Assembly (NCBI RefSeq): GCF_018812025.1
Contig: NC_063052.1
Location: 25,061,226 to 25,125,225, forward strand
Length of the DNA stretch: 64,000 nucleotides
Direction of reading: 5' to 3'
Source: Megalobrama amblycephala
Lineage: Eukaryota; Chordata; Actinopteri; Cypriniformes; Xenocyprididae
Shown here: one piece after another, positions 21,710 to 33,999 of the stretch
Layout of the letters: each line of letters begins with the position of its first letter
How positions within the stretch are numbered: the first letter of the stretch is position 1
Made by a program: the position numbers and the translations under genes
The notes under the pieces: model-generated
Database searches by the model: none
Told to the model about the DNA's origin: nothing
Seen by the model: the letters and a program-made list of their open reading frames with translations, nothing else

Positions 21710-22384
21710 GTTGCCAAGTCCACTTATAATACACAACTTTTGGCTTCTTTTTACACAAGTCCTGTTAAAAAAATCATGTTTTTTTCGGCTTATTTTAAAA
21801 AATATGGTTCCTTTATCAGGAAAATCTGACAAGCAACTTTGTTTCTGTACATTTATGGTTGCTATATCCAATCAATACAATAATACAAGTGCTGTAGACC
21901 CCTCCAACTCCGCCCCCCCCCCCTTCATTGGAGAAAAATCATGTTCAACTTGCAGGCATGTGATGTTGTATGCAAGCAATGATGGTTAGTAGATGTAAAT
22001 AGATGTATGTATATTTTCACAAACAGTGCCACCAACAGAGATGTACAGAGATTAAGAGGAAACATGGGAGATGATGGATGGTGCAGGAGAGGGACCTAAT
22101 TTAAATTTTAAAATATTTGTATAATGTATTAATCATTACAGGCTATAATACTAATAAAAAAACAAGTATACTAATACTATGTAGATACATGTGGTTCAAA
22201 TTTATTTTAATACAGTATTTGACTATATATTACAGCTCCCCTTAGTGCTCTTGTCTTTTTTCCTTTTCCATCTCCAAACCTATTTTGCCCACAGGTGATC
22301 AGAGGATAGTGTGTACCCTATATAACTTATAATAAATAATACTGATGATAATAAATAATAGCCTATAATAATGAAGCTGTGGTT
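21710..22384. other. No gene seen; unclassified, AT-rich
   Basis: Begins with GTTGCCAAGTCCACTTAT, a phrase common in fish repeats, and includes a C10 run near 21916. No coding or RNA gene is seen. Confidence 0.35.
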
Positions 22385-23110
22385 GCTTATTTGTCTTGTG
22401 AGAGTTGGTTCCATTCCGCACGAACCTGGTCCCGCCTAAAATTCACTCTGTGTTCACCCGCTATCCGCATGTTGTGATTTTCTTCCCGACCCGACGGGTC
22501 CCGCTAAAGATCGTTTCCAGAATTTTGCGTTTAAACTTCCCCTAAAGAAAGAGAGTGATTGGGGATGTAACAAATATAAAATGTTGCATATATACTAGAT
22601 TTGTTATTTGTCTACGATGCTGTCAACACCCTAAAAAATGTCAGAGAAAAACTGTTGGCTTACTGGCTATACTGCAAAATGAAATCTTTTTTAACATCCA
22701 CGCAAGAATAGAATGACGCTGACTGACGACCGTTTCAGAACGTCTCTCCTCCAAAATCCGATAACAAAAGTTGAATGTTCTCTGAAGGTGTACTCGCACA
22801 GACCTCTAATGCAAATAATACATCTTGCCAGGTTTCTCAGGACAGGGAACTGGGGACTGTGTGAATGCCAGCACTGCAGAAAGTTTTGTTCACTTCAAGT
22901 TCAAGCACAGATGCGCGGATGTCAAATCATCTCGGGAGCGACCGGGTTATTGTCAGACCGCCCGCTCCCGCCTAATGCACACTATAGTTACCGACCGCAA
23001 TCCGCCTTTCATTCAAAATTTAATCCCGCGCAGCAAGAAATCTTATCGGGTCTCGCGGTTCCCGTGGGACAGCCGCGGGAATGCAGACCAAGTTGTTGTT
23101 TTTTTATATA
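22385..23110. repeat. Dispersed repeat with CCCGCGG/CCGACCC words
   Basis: GC-rich ends (CCCGACCCGACGGGTCCCGC near 22486; GGTCTCGCGGTTCCCGTGGG near 23046) flank AT-rich interior DNA. This arrangement is typical of fish hAT-like elements. The 116- and 146-residue open frames read through the GC-rich right arm and have no recognisable domain. The borders are approximate. Confidence 0.4.
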
Positions 23111-23239
23111 TAACACACATTTTAGTCATATATTTCATATTAATTTTAAATAAGTTTCATAGGTATGAAATGTAAGGTAAATGTGACTACCTGCAGTGCT
23201 GCCGGGATTCTCATTTCCGATTGGAATTTGCCATATCTT

Positions 23240-23900
23240 TATGCTGCATTTACATGGACCCTAATAATCCAATTGTAATTGGACTAGTAGTCAGAATAAA
23301 AAAGTTACATGTAACCTCGTCAATCGGAATGAATTGACCAGATTCGATTAAAATTTCATTCAGATTGTAAGGGTAGTTTAAACCTTTTCTATTCCGATCG
23401 ACAGGACATGTAAACACTTGATCGGATAGAAAAACGAGGCTGCGTCCAAAAACTGGAAAATGCTGCCTTCGGAGAACACATTTCAAGGCATGAAGGCATC
23501 AAGAAACGTCTGAAGCCAATGTTAGCTTCACATCCTGTTTCCTGAGATACCGTTATCTGGTCAATTTCTGAAGGTAGCATAAATGTGTCCTTTGCTGCCT
23601 TTAATATCCCACAATCCTGTGCGTCCATTCTGTTACTGTTGAGCTAGAAAATTAAATATGGCATTCCAAAGTTGAGTTTGCTGGTCAGTTTGTGTAAATG
23701 TATGTATATGAGCAACTTTTTCTACTTTTAATGTCATTTCTAGCGAGAAATTACTACTGTAGTAATTAAATATTTGTTTAGTTCTCACCAAAGCTCGCGC
23801 TATTTTGCGGTAGATCAAACTGTTACGCTGCCTCGGAAGTGAGGTACCTTCATGCTTAAACACTGCCTTACAAGTAATTGCCTTGACGTTTTGTGCATGT
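23240..23900. repeat. Two foldback-type repeat fragments
   Basis: TTTACATGGACCC (23249) and GGACATGTAAACAC (23404) delimit a short foldback unit with ATCGGAAT/ATTCCGAT words. A second unit begins GCTGCGTCCAAAAACTGG (23440) and runs to about 23900. No protein is encoded. Confidence 0.4.
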
Positions 23901-24379
23901 GCAAAAACGTTGAAATGGCGTGATGAAGTGATTTCAGCACTTGTGCTGATTTTGGTGACTGCTTTTGTGAGTGAATCTTTGAATCATTCTCCCAACCAAT
24001 TAATTCAAAACAGGACTGATTTGGAATGAAACAGCACATCTGTGTGTTGATCGGAGGCGCTGAATTTAACTTATCCACTGCATGTGGTCTTGCCTGGAAC
24101 TATTTTCGTTGTCGGAGCAACACTAGACAAACTAACTAGAAGTATTTAGTCTGAAATATAAGTTACTCATTGTCGTTACTTGGATATTGAGCTTGTCATT
24201 CGCAAACGGACCTCATGACAACGGCCAAACAACGCTAGTATGGCATTGCTTAGCCTAATTTAAGTAGATGAAATTGAGGACAATCACTCGCTAGCACTAT
24301 CAGCGCATTTAGCTTATGTCTGAAACGGATTATTTGATGAATTAGCGCGCAAAATTCTTGCAACTGGTGAATTTGATAT
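23901..24379. other. No gene seen
   Basis: Unclassified non-coding DNA of mixed composition. No repeat ends, exons or RNA genes are recognised. Confidence 0.4.
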
Positions 24380-25200
24380 GGCGTGTGTGTTGTGTTCGCT
24401 TCGCTCGGTCGCTATGATTGATAACTACACCAGCATGAGCTGTATACTGGGAGGGCTTGAGCAGAGACTGGGGACGTGGGGCGGCGATCGGAAACATATG
24501 CTGTTAGGAGAGGAGACAGATTACAGAAGAGGCCATGTCACAGATGCTGGTTTATCATGCCATCCTTTCTCTTTTTTCCCCTCTCGATTCTCGTTTCCCC
24601 CTCACCTGGTATTTTTAGTCGAACCACTGACGTTTTTGTCAGAAAGACGCTGGAAAGAAATGATTACATAGGAGGGAGTCTCCACGCGTTCGATGGGAGG
24701 AGAGAGAGATAGAGACTCGTCCCCGGTGATTCGGGTGACACTGTTTTGCATTATCATAATTCAAAAAGACAGAATGGGTTTGGCTTGTCGTGAAGACAAC
24801 AGCTGTTTTGCTCCGCTGTGACATTTGTTGCCAAATTTCATCGCGCGGCTTTGGAGGGGCGCTGCGCGTGTTCACCGCTGACCTGCCGCTGGGTTTGGCA
24901 CACTCCGGCCCACACCGGGGAGGAGGAACATTGTGAAAGCCAGCAGGTGACAGCTTGTCAGTGAGAGAAAGAGAGAGAGAGAGAGAGAAAGAGTCGGAAA
25001 GAGAGATGGAAACACCAGTCGTCTCCATTGTGACACATCTGGTACACAGGATCATATTCGCGCTCTCCTCCCTTCAAAGAAAAAGAGCGCGAGTGAGAAA
25101 GTGCAGTGTCTCTAACTGTGTAATGATGGGGGAAAGTTTGTTCTTGATTGACAGCGTCGGCCTTGTCTTAATTGGACATAATTTGGTGCAATTTTGAGAG
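24380..25200. promoter_or_regulatory. Candidate conserved non-coding region
   Basis: Mostly repeat-free, GC-rich DNA, notably ATCGCGCGGCTTTGG to CAGCAGGTGACAGC (24839-24956), then a (GA)n tract (24966-24990) and CTTAATTGGACATAATTTGG at 25167. Several short frames are open on both strands because the DNA is GC-rich, and none has a recognisable domain. The regulatory call is inference. Confidence 0.28.
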
Positions 25201-25436
25201 GTCCCTTCGACTGACCAAATAATAACAGAGGAATGGACTCTGCGTTGTTTTCATAAGTAATAGTCAAAAGACCCCCACACATCATTAGTTCCATTTTCAC
25301 ATTAGAAAAATAAGCCTTTTGAACTAATACACCCTTCAAAACACCCAGAATGAATGCGGTGGGTACAAACTATACGGCACCTCAAAGATACAAAATGTCA
25401 AGGCGCTGTAAGATCAGAAAGACGACAAGGTAGAGA

Positions 25437-25562
<126 letters not shown>

Positions 25563-25594
25563 GATGGTGTAAATATAAGGAGAGTATCTTTATA

Positions 25595-25985
25595 AATAAG
25601 ACTTTTAATGTTTTTGAAAGGAATCTCTTATGCTATTCAAGTCTGCCTTTTTAAAAAATCAAAAAATAGAGTAAAACAGTAATATTGTGAAATATTTATT
25701 TAATAGTTTTCTATTTCAATATATTTAAAAATGTAATTTATTCCTGTGATTACGAAGCTAAATTTTCAGCATCATTACTCCAGTCTTCAGTGTCACATGA
25801 TCCTTCAGAAATCATTCTAACATGCTGATTTGGTGCTCGAGAAACATTTATTATTTTTATTGTTAAAAAGAGTTGTGCTGCTTAATATTTTTTCTTAACT
25901 GATCAGTGTTTTTCCCCGGGATTCTTTGATAAATGGAAAGTTCAAACGTAAAGCATTTAAAAAAAAAAAAAGAATCCCAATTAAT
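25595..25985 (+). mobile_element. MITE of the CATTCAAAAGTTTGGGG family, copy 3 (fragment)
   Basis: The interior order of the family is kept: AATCTCTTATGCTATTCAAG, CCTGTGATTACGAAGC, TCATTACTCCAGTCTTCAG, TTTGGTGCTCGAGAAAC, ATTCTTTGATAAATGG. Both terminal repeats are missing or unreadable. The left edge lies just right of the (AT)n. Confidence 0.65.
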
Positions 25986-26639
25986 TTCTCAATTAATAGA
26001 AAAGCTGCATGTATAATGAAATCAAATTTATTGTAATAAACACAGTACTTTTAAATAATTTTAGCAGGATGTATGTATGTGTTTTTTTTTTTTGTTTTTT
26101 TTTACCATACTTTGACTTGATCTTTGCTTGTTTTTGTATAGATGAATGATATCACTTGTGTTGCGTTTATTTGTACAACAAATGTGAGGACAGATGAGCA
26201 GCAGTGAGAAGCTCTAGGGAGTGACGGTGACATCCGCTGCGTTCAGGTCAGTGTTCAGGTCAGTGTCCTCTCTGGACATACACACCTGTCATGCAAGATG
26301 GCACAAATCACATGTGACATAAAAGAAAACAGGGCAGAATGTCCAAGGCCAAGAGCGTGACACACTGCAGCCTGTGGAGTGCCGGACATGTGATTTGTAC
26401 CATACACATCTATTTTTTTTTTTTTTATGGTGTAACACTGTTATGATTATGACATCAGCATCCGATTCGCTTTTGCACTGAATAAAACAACTTTTGTTTT
26501 AGGTAGTAAACTTTTACACATGAACGGCAAACGATCAACTTTCGCTGTCGCCACGTGCATCAAATGGCACGTATAGTGGTTTATTTGAAAATCGGCGACT
26601 TGAAAAGAGGAAGAAAAAATTCAGGGCAGCGTAAACACG
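25986..26639. other. No gene seen
   Basis: Non-coding DNA. A duplicated GTTCAGGTCAGTGT word occurs at 26243-26267. No exon is recognised. Confidence 0.35.
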
Positions 26640-27100
26640 GTATGGGGAAACGCACGGCTGGCCCGGAGCTCCTGGAGGAGTTGATTTCAGCTTCACTTCT
26701 AAAAGTCTCTTTTAAAGCTTAATGGCCTTGATTACAAGAGTCTAAGCGCTGAAAGAAAGAGGGGCGATCACTCGCTCTCATCAGCTCGCGCTCAAACGAC
26801 TGCAAACTCTGCGAATATAATTAACTAAATTAAAGCGCTGAGCCCACAAGTTCTTCCCCTGCAAGCCCGGCTCATTTACATGCCGGATGTTTGTAATTTA
26901 AAAGAAGAGGCCTTTGGTTTCTCTGTGTGTTTGGGAAAATATGAAGGCTGGGACTGGGGGGATGAAGAAAGAGAGAAGGAGCAAAGAAAATTAGTCAAGT
27001 TGCAGAATTTAGGAGCAATAATATGCAAAAAGCTGAGGAGCATGTTTTCATAACAGCCCTGTGGTTATGAGTGAATCGTTAATTATTAATGGGATCTTTC
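26640..27100. promoter_or_regulatory. Enhancer-like block
   Basis: Repeat-free DNA with a dense set of developmental-factor-like sites: ATAATTAACTAAATTAAAGC (26817), CATTTACATGCC (26873), ATAATATGCAAAAAGC (27019) and TCGTTAATTATTAATGGG (27076). Purine-rich GAAGAAAGAGAGAAGGAG lies at 26963. The pattern matches long-conserved vertebrate non-coding elements. Not tested by alignment. Confidence 0.42.
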
Positions 27101-27419
27101 ACCCTCTTTGTTTCATCCTATCACGTATTCCAAAAGAAGAACAATCTGAGAAACTTCGAAAGAGCAACGTCTGTATATTTTACAAATAACACAATGAATT
27201 CATGCCCCCGATACATATCAAATGCTCGTCGCCGGAAATGTCACGCGCGAGTGTGCAGACAGGTGGAAATACTTAAATGAGTAAATGTGCTGTAACTTAA
27301 ATGTTTACCACAGTAATCCGAGTTAAGTTGTGGTGTTTTTCAGAGAAGAAAGTGAGAAACGCAATGTGTGTGTAGTGTGACATCATTAATAATTCTTGTT
27401 TTTTAAAAAATGCAATGTG

Positions 27420-27680
27420 ATCTTTATCTTTCCAACTCCTTTGTTCTGACAACCCCATATCTATCTCTTTTTTCTCCTTTTCACATGCTCGAGAGTATTA
27501 TAATCATCTGTGTTTATTTTCCTAAATATTTCACAGATAAAGCATTCCGAGTGAAGGATTGCCTTAATATCGTTGCCGAAATTAAATGATAATTAAAAAT
27601 TGTTAGTTTAAAGCAATTGCCCTCCATAAAACTTAGATTACTTGAACATTAACCACATTTCATTTTTATGGCTTTACCCA
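27420..27680. promoter_or_regulatory. Candidate conserved non-coding block
   Basis: Unique-looking DNA with ATTAAATGATAATTAAAAATTG around 27580-27603 and flanking non-repetitive sequence. Candidate regulatory element by texture only. Confidence 0.33.
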
Positions 27681-28029
27681 AATGATTACTCAATAATTTT
27701 ATGTACTTTCCAAAGCGCGTGTCAGAGAGAGAGAAAGATAACCAAGTTCATCGTCTGTAGTGTAAACACCCGGAGTCAAATTAAGTATGTCTCTTTCGAA
27801 CTTTTTTGACAAAAGCAACGTTAAGGTAACAATCCGATCGTGGCAGCGTGAGGCAGTCTGTCAAAAAATTTCCCTGTGTTGCTCTGCCAACATCTGCGTT
27901 TATTTGTGATATTGTTTTTCTTCTCTCGGTTCTTCAAAGACAGAGAAAGAGGGATGTGTGGCGGAGAAGCTCGGGGGCAAGCTGCGACTCTCCTGCGTTG
28001 CCTGTACGACTAGTTTCCTACATTACTTA

Positions 28030-28300
28030 GGGGAAAATTCCTTTTCCCAATTCAGCCTGTCAGGGCCAATTTGGGTGAACAGTAAGCATGCGCCTCCCGC
28101 CCCTCCCGTTCGGCCAAGCCGCTCATCGCCATGGTGACAGCTTGATTAGATCATCAATCCTGGCCGTGAACAGCGTTCTTCCTGAACACCTGTGCGGCCA
28201 GGTCACCCAAGCCTCTTAGCTACCGTTGTTTGCGTGACCCCCACATGCAGCTCCGGCCTGCAGTTACATCAACCTGGAGTGTAAAAAATGACCTGCCTGT
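28030..28300. promoter_or_regulatory. Enhancer-like block with homeodomain-type sites
   Basis: GC-balanced, repeat-free DNA including CCATGGTGACAG (28131) and GATTAGATCATCAATC (28144-28159), whose GATTA and ATCAATC cores fit Otx/Pbx-type sites, followed by GGCCAGGTCACCCAAGC (28196). Strongly different from the AT-rich flanks. One of the best candidates for sequence conservation in the window. Confidence 0.4.
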
Positions 28301-28610
28301 GCGAGTGAGACAGATAGAATGAAGACTCTTTCAGAGCTGCTAATGCAGGATAAATGTAAACAGTGTGTTACCGTTGCTGATGTGACTTCCTCTTCCACTT
28401 CATAATCTTAAAAGTGATTTGAATACATCTACCTGAATATGTGTAGGTATTACTATTGCTTTTTAATGTCCCTGAAGGTATTTTTATGGTGTTTCTTGAG
28501 TTTTAAGTTTTAAAACTTACAGATTTAAACTTTTTTTTTTTTGAAGGTCACATAAAAACATTTTACCATGCCTTTGTCATTTAGTTTTGCTGCTTAGTAT
28601 ATCAATATTT

Positions 28611-28822
28611 GGTAACACTTCAGTATAGGGGACAATCATCACTTTTAACTAGTACTTATAAAGCACATATTATTGCCTTTATTCTGCATGACCATATTCT
28701 ATATCCCTTAATCCTACCTAATACCTGAATTTAACCACTACAACTACCTTACTAGCTTTTAATAAATTAGGAGTTTGAGGGAAAAATCATAGTTAATGTG
28801 TTCCCCATACTAAAGTGTTACC
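28611..28822. mobile_element. hAT MITE (GGTAACACTT ends) with perfect 8-bp target duplication
   Basis: Inverted termini GGTAACACTTCAGTATAGGG and CCCCATACTAAAGTGTTACC bound 212 bp. The 8-mer CAATATTT occurs immediately outside both ends (28603-28610 and 28823-28830). No coding capacity. The same family recurs, self-nested, at 35086-35583. Confidence 0.88.
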
Positions 28823-28830
28823 CAATATTT

Positions 28831-29389
28831 TTATTTAATTTTTTAAAATCACAACACACAAACATAAACCATTTCTATATTTATGTTACAAAACTATTTG
28901 ATAGTTTTTTCACAAATTTCCACTAGCAATTTTACCTCAGTATTTTATTTTAGTGTTTTAGCGTACTTGGTTAACGAGATAAAGAGAAGAGCATGTTTGA
29001 TATGTAATATGACATGTGATATATAAAATAAAAAAAGAAAATTAAAGATAAACATTACTTGTTAGTTTTCATAATTAATATTTTAAGCATAATTTCCAGT
29101 CACGCTATAATTTTGTCAAAGTGTTGTTAAAAGTGTGAAAATAATATTTAATTGTGTGTATTTAGTATACATAAAAAATTAGCCTTAGGAAAAATCAGCC
29201 ATTTTATTTAAAAAAAAATGTTTTCAACAGAAGGCTATTAAATACAGTACAATACATAATCTGAGATGTAATGGAAATTACATAATGTAGATTCATAAAC
29301 ACAAAATTGTCACTAATGTGTATAGTCACTGTTAGATGTTAGTGAGAACGTGATAGTTTACACCCTTTTATTTTTTCCCAATGAATCTT
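28831..29389. other. No gene seen; very AT-rich
   Basis: Strongly AT-rich non-coding DNA. No features are recognised. Confidence 0.4.
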
Positions 29390-29690
29390 TGAAATTCTTC
29401 GAAAGTCATTTGCATAAGCTATCAGACTTTGCGAATATGTTCTAATGTACTAATTAAAAGGTAATTAAATGTCCTATTGAGACCCAAGCGCACTAGCGAG
29501 GCACTATCTGAGAGTGAGATTCTAAGAGAGAACGTCGTCGGTGGATTGAGCGCCATTAAATGAGCCCGCTCTCGATAAACACTACGAACAAAGCGCTGCC
29601 CATTTATGCAGCGAGTCATATATCACAGAGGCTGAGATTAATTCTCCCCTGGCGTTAACTGGGTCTCCTGCCTCCAGTGTGTCTTTAGGG
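29390..29690. promoter_or_regulatory. Enhancer-like block with octamer and TAATTA sites
   Basis: A perfect octamer, ATTTGCAT, lies at 29408-29415. Two TAATTA cores (29451-29456, 29462-29467) and GAGCGCCATTAAATGAGCCC (29548) follow, then GAGATTAATTCTCCCC. Repeat-free and compositionally distinct from its AT-rich flanks. Regulatory function is inferred. Confidence 0.42.
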
Positions 29691-30639
29691 TAGTTACGAG
29701 TTTGGATCGTACAGGAAGCGCTCTGCTACTTTGTCCTAGCATGAAGCTAAACATGCACATATCTGACAGCAATTATTCTGAGTCAGCAAATTTATACAGC
29801 ATTAAACAAATTGTGTTGATAATCTGTTTTTTTTTTTGCTTTCAAAGGCTAAAATAGTTATTGAGATGGTTTTGTTAGAATCAGCAGTTTTTAGTTTCTG
29901 GTTAACTATGCGAATAAGTTGAGATAAATTAGCTCAAATACTGTACACATCAAATGCAGTTACATCAAACAGGAATGTGCAGTGCGGTTTATTTAGTAAA
30001 GAGAAGTTTAAAAGAGGAGAGGCAAAAATTAGTTTGTTCCACTTACGCACACTCTCATTCATTATTTTGAAACACCTTGCAACACCAGAGGAAAAAAAAA
30101 CACATCAGGTTTTATGAATTAGCAGTTATGTGTGAGCATGTTTTTATTTTTTCCCTCTGATGTCCTACTTTTGAGAGGCTTGTCCTGCAGAGGGTGAGTG
30201 GAACAAGAACTCATTGAAGATTCTGTGCTGACACCGAGACCATCCCCTGGTACATTCTTGTCTGTCTGTTACATGCTAAGAGGATTCAGTGATATCACTG
30301 CTTTTTTTATGCATACGGTCGGAAAAATCAGGCCCATATTCTGCTGTTTGTGAAATGCATGCGAGTTTGTACGAGTGACCACAGTTCCATAGATTCAGTA
30401 TCTAAGACTGGTAAAGGATAATTTATGTAATTTATCTATCTATCTAAATTGAGTTGTAGAACAGTTTTAATATTCAGTCAAACTAAATAGCCTTGTTGTA
30501 AAATGCCAAATTAATGTTGTTTTATATATTAGATGTAAAACAGCATCTGAAATGCAGTAAAGTTGTCTTCTTAAACCAATGGCACATTTGGCTACTAAAA
30601 ATGAGTTAGTACTTCCAATAATTTTTTTTGTTTATTTTT
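29691..30639. other. No gene seen
   Basis: Non-coding DNA with only short homopolymer runs. No repeat ends or exons are recognised. Confidence 0.4.
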
Positions 30640-31062
30640 TATGCCGATGACAGATTAGGTTTTAATGGCTCCGTGCCAATTATAAGACTGTTCGATACCA
30701 TTAATTTTAGGCCACGTCTACATTCAGCATCTGTATTATAGTAAACAGCGGAAAACAACAGTTAATTCACATGATGATGCTCATTTGTTTGTTGGTTATT
30801 AATTGCGCCCAGGCAGTTTTTCCTCAACACCAATAAACCAACAATAGTTTTCAAATCACCTGAAAAATGAGTCCAAGGACGAGGCGGCCCGGAGAAAGGC
30901 GTGGTGCCCAGCCTGAAAAACGATCAGCCGCATTGACCAAGATGAATGGAGCTCAGATGGGTTTTAATTAGTGCAGCTGGGCTCATTAATTATAAACCCC
31001 CAATACAAATATTGTTATATTTGAGGAAATTTGTGATTTATTTTATTTGGTTGGCTGTTAGA
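30640..31062. promoter_or_regulatory. Enhancer-like block
   Basis: Repeat-free DNA with GCCAATTATAAGAC (30676), CCATTAATTTTAGG (30698), GTTATTAATTGCGCCC (30796), GGTTTTAATTAGTGC (30960) and CTCATTAATTATAAACCC (30982). The run of homeodomain-type cores is dense. Conserved non-coding status is an inference to be tested. Confidence 0.42.
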
Positions 31063-31424
31063 TGGAGATGAATGGTAGTTCGTCGTAAATGTTGCAGGGA
31101 CACAAAAGCAGATGAAAGGAGAGAAAAGAGAAGATCAGCCACAGGGCACATCGGTTATTATTCCGCACACAATCAAGTGAAACAAAAGGGAAGTAACCGC
31201 AAATAACCAACGAAAAGCTGCGTAACAATCTCACGACTGCCTTTAATCTTAAAGGTGAAGTTTTTGCATGATCCAAAACACCCCTGGAGCTTAAATCTGT
31301 TGTGAGTTATAAAGCAATCCAAACTAATAAGACTTCTCAGCTGTATATTTGTACAACTGGTGTCTCACAGAATAACAGAAAAATAAATATCCAAGTCAGA
31401 TTTCTTTTAAAGAATTGAAATACA
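31063..31424. other. No gene seen
   Basis: Non-coding DNA. The 72-residue minus-strand frame at 31058-31276 has no recognisable domain. Confidence 0.4.
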
Positions 31425-31762
31425 TACAGTCAAACCAAAAATTATTCAGACATTTTTTATATATTTTTACTAGTGGGTGCAGGACACTATAGTTCATTTA
31501 TGTAAGTGAGGATAGCAAAATAAAGTAAACTAAAATTCTTCATACAGTGGACTACCAGTAAAATTGATCAAAATTTGGAACCAAAAATTATTCAGACACT
31601 TTGACCTGACCATGTTTTGCTTAAGTGTTATCTGACATAATTAAGATTAATTTTTAAACTCTGAGATCTTGTCATATTTTATTACCATTTTTTTAAAACT
31701 AGAGTGAATAAACTGAATTAATGAATGAAATGTGCAAGGTTTCTGAATAAATTTTGGTTTAG
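31425..31762. mobile_element. Tc1/mariner-type MITE (AACCAAAAATTATTCAGAC ends)
   Basis: TACAGTCAAACCAAAAATTA begins the element next to a TA. The right end TCTGAATAAATTTTGGTTT is the degraded complement. An internal copy of the terminal word (GGAACCAAAAATTATTCAG at 31577) is present. No transposase. The right terminus is mutated beyond GGTTT. Confidence 0.65.
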
Positions 31763-32139
31763 TGGCACCAAATTGTACACTTATTTTGTTTTTTGGCTTT
31801 TATTATATATGAAATATATATAAAGCAGTGGCATTTAAAAAAATAAAATAAAATACAAACATACACACATACACTGTAGCACAAAGTTTTCAAGTAAAAT
31901 GTTTCACAAAACTTTTTGTGTGTTTCAAATTCTAAAATAATAGATTAATATAATACTTTTTAAAAGTGTCCCCCCCTCCCCCACTGTTTGAAATTTTCGT
32001 AAAATATTTAAGTGTGACTATTTAAGTGTCCAAAAGTGAATTTTTGGCAACCATATTTATTAAAGATGAATGGCACATTGTGAACATCACTTTAGAATCT
32101 CCCTAATAGTAACTTTTCCCTTCTCTTTCCTCCACTTCT
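31763..32139. other. No gene seen
   Basis: AT-rich non-coding DNA. Nothing recognised. Confidence 0.4.
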
Positions 32140-32400
32140 TTTTTCCTGCTTTGTCTACTTTGTCCAACAAACTTCACTCTTGTTCGAGTCAGCTGCGTCG
32201 GTTGTGTGTGAGAAATGGAGCTGCGGTGAATCACGGCGCTCTGATTCGCCCCAGCCCAGCGTGACTGTGGAGCGCCTGCCGGAATCCAGCGGAATGTGCC
32301 AAAACTGAAGCCTGCTCGGCCCAGTCATCCTTAGCAGGGAGACATTAGTTACGATACATTATCTGAATGGCCTGCCATCTTTTCAAAGTAAACCTCATGG
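32140..32400. promoter_or_regulatory. Candidate conserved non-coding block
   Basis: GC-balanced, repeat-free sequence from CAACAAACTTCACTC through GGTGAATCACGGCGCTC to TTACGATACATTATCTG. Differs from its AT-rich and microsatellite flanks. Regulatory reading is tentative. Confidence 0.3.
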
Positions 32401-32408
32401 ATTTTAGC

Positions 32409-32826
32409 CTGTCTCTTTTTTTTTTTTTTTTTTACTCAAGTGCAGTAGTGCACACACACACACACACACACACTCAGAAGCACGCACATTCGAGTGGACA
32501 CACGGGAACACCTATAATAGGCTTACACGACCGCAGTTAACTTGCACACCCTGCAATTACAAACATACAAACACACACACACACACACACACTCACTCTT
32601 TATGTGGACCCCCCCCCACCCCGCTGCTCTCACTCCTTGGGCTATAATAAATTTCTTTGAAACATGACTCTACACATGAGGGGATGGCAATCTAGAGAGC
32701 AGAAATTAAAATTTCATTATTTACTGCACTTGTGTTGCAGGGTGCAATTAGTATCTACCAAGCATGGAGCAGGAATATTTAATCCTTTCTTTCTTTCTTT
32801 ATTTCTTTCTTTCTTTCTTTCTTTCT
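32409..32826. repeat. Microsatellites: poly-T, two (CA)n and (TTTC)n
   Basis: Poly-T at about 32416-32433. (CA)n at 32451-32472 and 32571-32592. (TTTC)n at about 32786-32825. One short open frame here owes its FLSLFLS tail to the last repeat. Confidence 0.9.
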
Positions 32827-32845
32827 CTTCTCTCTTTTCCACCTA

Positions 32846-33790
32846 GAAAAAAAGTGTGACCATGGTAACTGCTGCTATGACTACTGCATTGACCTTAGGA
32901 CATAGTGGTAAATTGTGTTTTTTCTTTCTTCCTTTCAGAGTTCTTTTCTGTACACTTAAGCAGTGAACTAAAAAGAAAAAGAAAGAAAAATAACATCCGG
33001 GCATTGGATTAAATGCAATCATTGTCAGCCCACAACCATGCCATTTATCAGCGTACCGTTTTGGACTGTATAATAAGTTTCGTATATTAATACAATTTTT
33101 CATGTTACACCACTGGCTGAGATTCATGACCAGCAGGTGATCTCAGGTGATCATTGAATTACGTGACCTGTAATGGGAGAGAGAGAGAGATAGATATGGA
33201 TATGGGAGATGGAAGGCGGAGCGTGCCGATGTTCTTTGGTTCAAGTGAGCAACACATTTTTTGAACACTATATATTTTTAAGAAAATGTTTTATGAGGTG
33301 TTATTCCACTTTTCTTTTTTGGAATTTGGAACTTGAAACTAAATTAAAACAAAACATGCTAAATTACACTGTTTGTTGCATTAACTATATTTTTATGAAC
33401 TGTATTTTGTCATTTTTATAATAGGAAATTGTTTACAAATAAGAAAATACAATTAAGTGTTTGTTTTTTTAATTGAACAAATTAGCCAGTTTAGCATTAA
33501 ATTAGAATTTTAATACCACATAAATGTTAGCATTTCAGCATAACAGTCTGTCGGAAACTTTTAATACTCTTCAAATTAGCTTATTTAATTGGTGCTTATT
33601 CATTAGAAATTTTAAACCAATTTGTTAAATTTATTATTGCAAACTAACATTTTAGCATAACAATTTGAGGAAAACATTGACTGTTACTAAATTAGCTTAT
33701 TTAATTAATGCAAGAAATAGAATATTTAGTAATATTTCAGTTTTACTTCATAATTTTTTTGCTAAATTTTCATAATGCTCAATTTTCAAA

Positions 33791-33835
<45 letters not shown>

Positions 33836-33999
33836 TTTTGTGGTCTAAGACTTTCAGACCCTACTATATTTAAATTTAAAAATAATTATTTTTCTTCCTT
33901 ATTACTTTGCAACAAAAGAATGCATTTCTTTAAAAATCGCCACCTCACAAACTCACGTGGACTGTTAAGGAGCATGTCCTTTTCTACCTTCCTTTTTCT
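32846..33999. other. No gene seen; (TA)n at 33789-33833
   Basis: AT-rich non-coding DNA with recurring words such as TTTTAGCATAACA and CAAATTAGCTTATTTAATT at 33480-33720, suggesting local duplication, and a (TA)n run at 33789-33833. No exon. Confidence 0.45.

Noticed and set aside
24378..25055. Overlapping 97-, 78- and 138-residue frames on both strands
   Set aside because: GC-rich DNA keeps frames open by chance; the longest includes a SLSLSLS stretch from a (GA)n tract.
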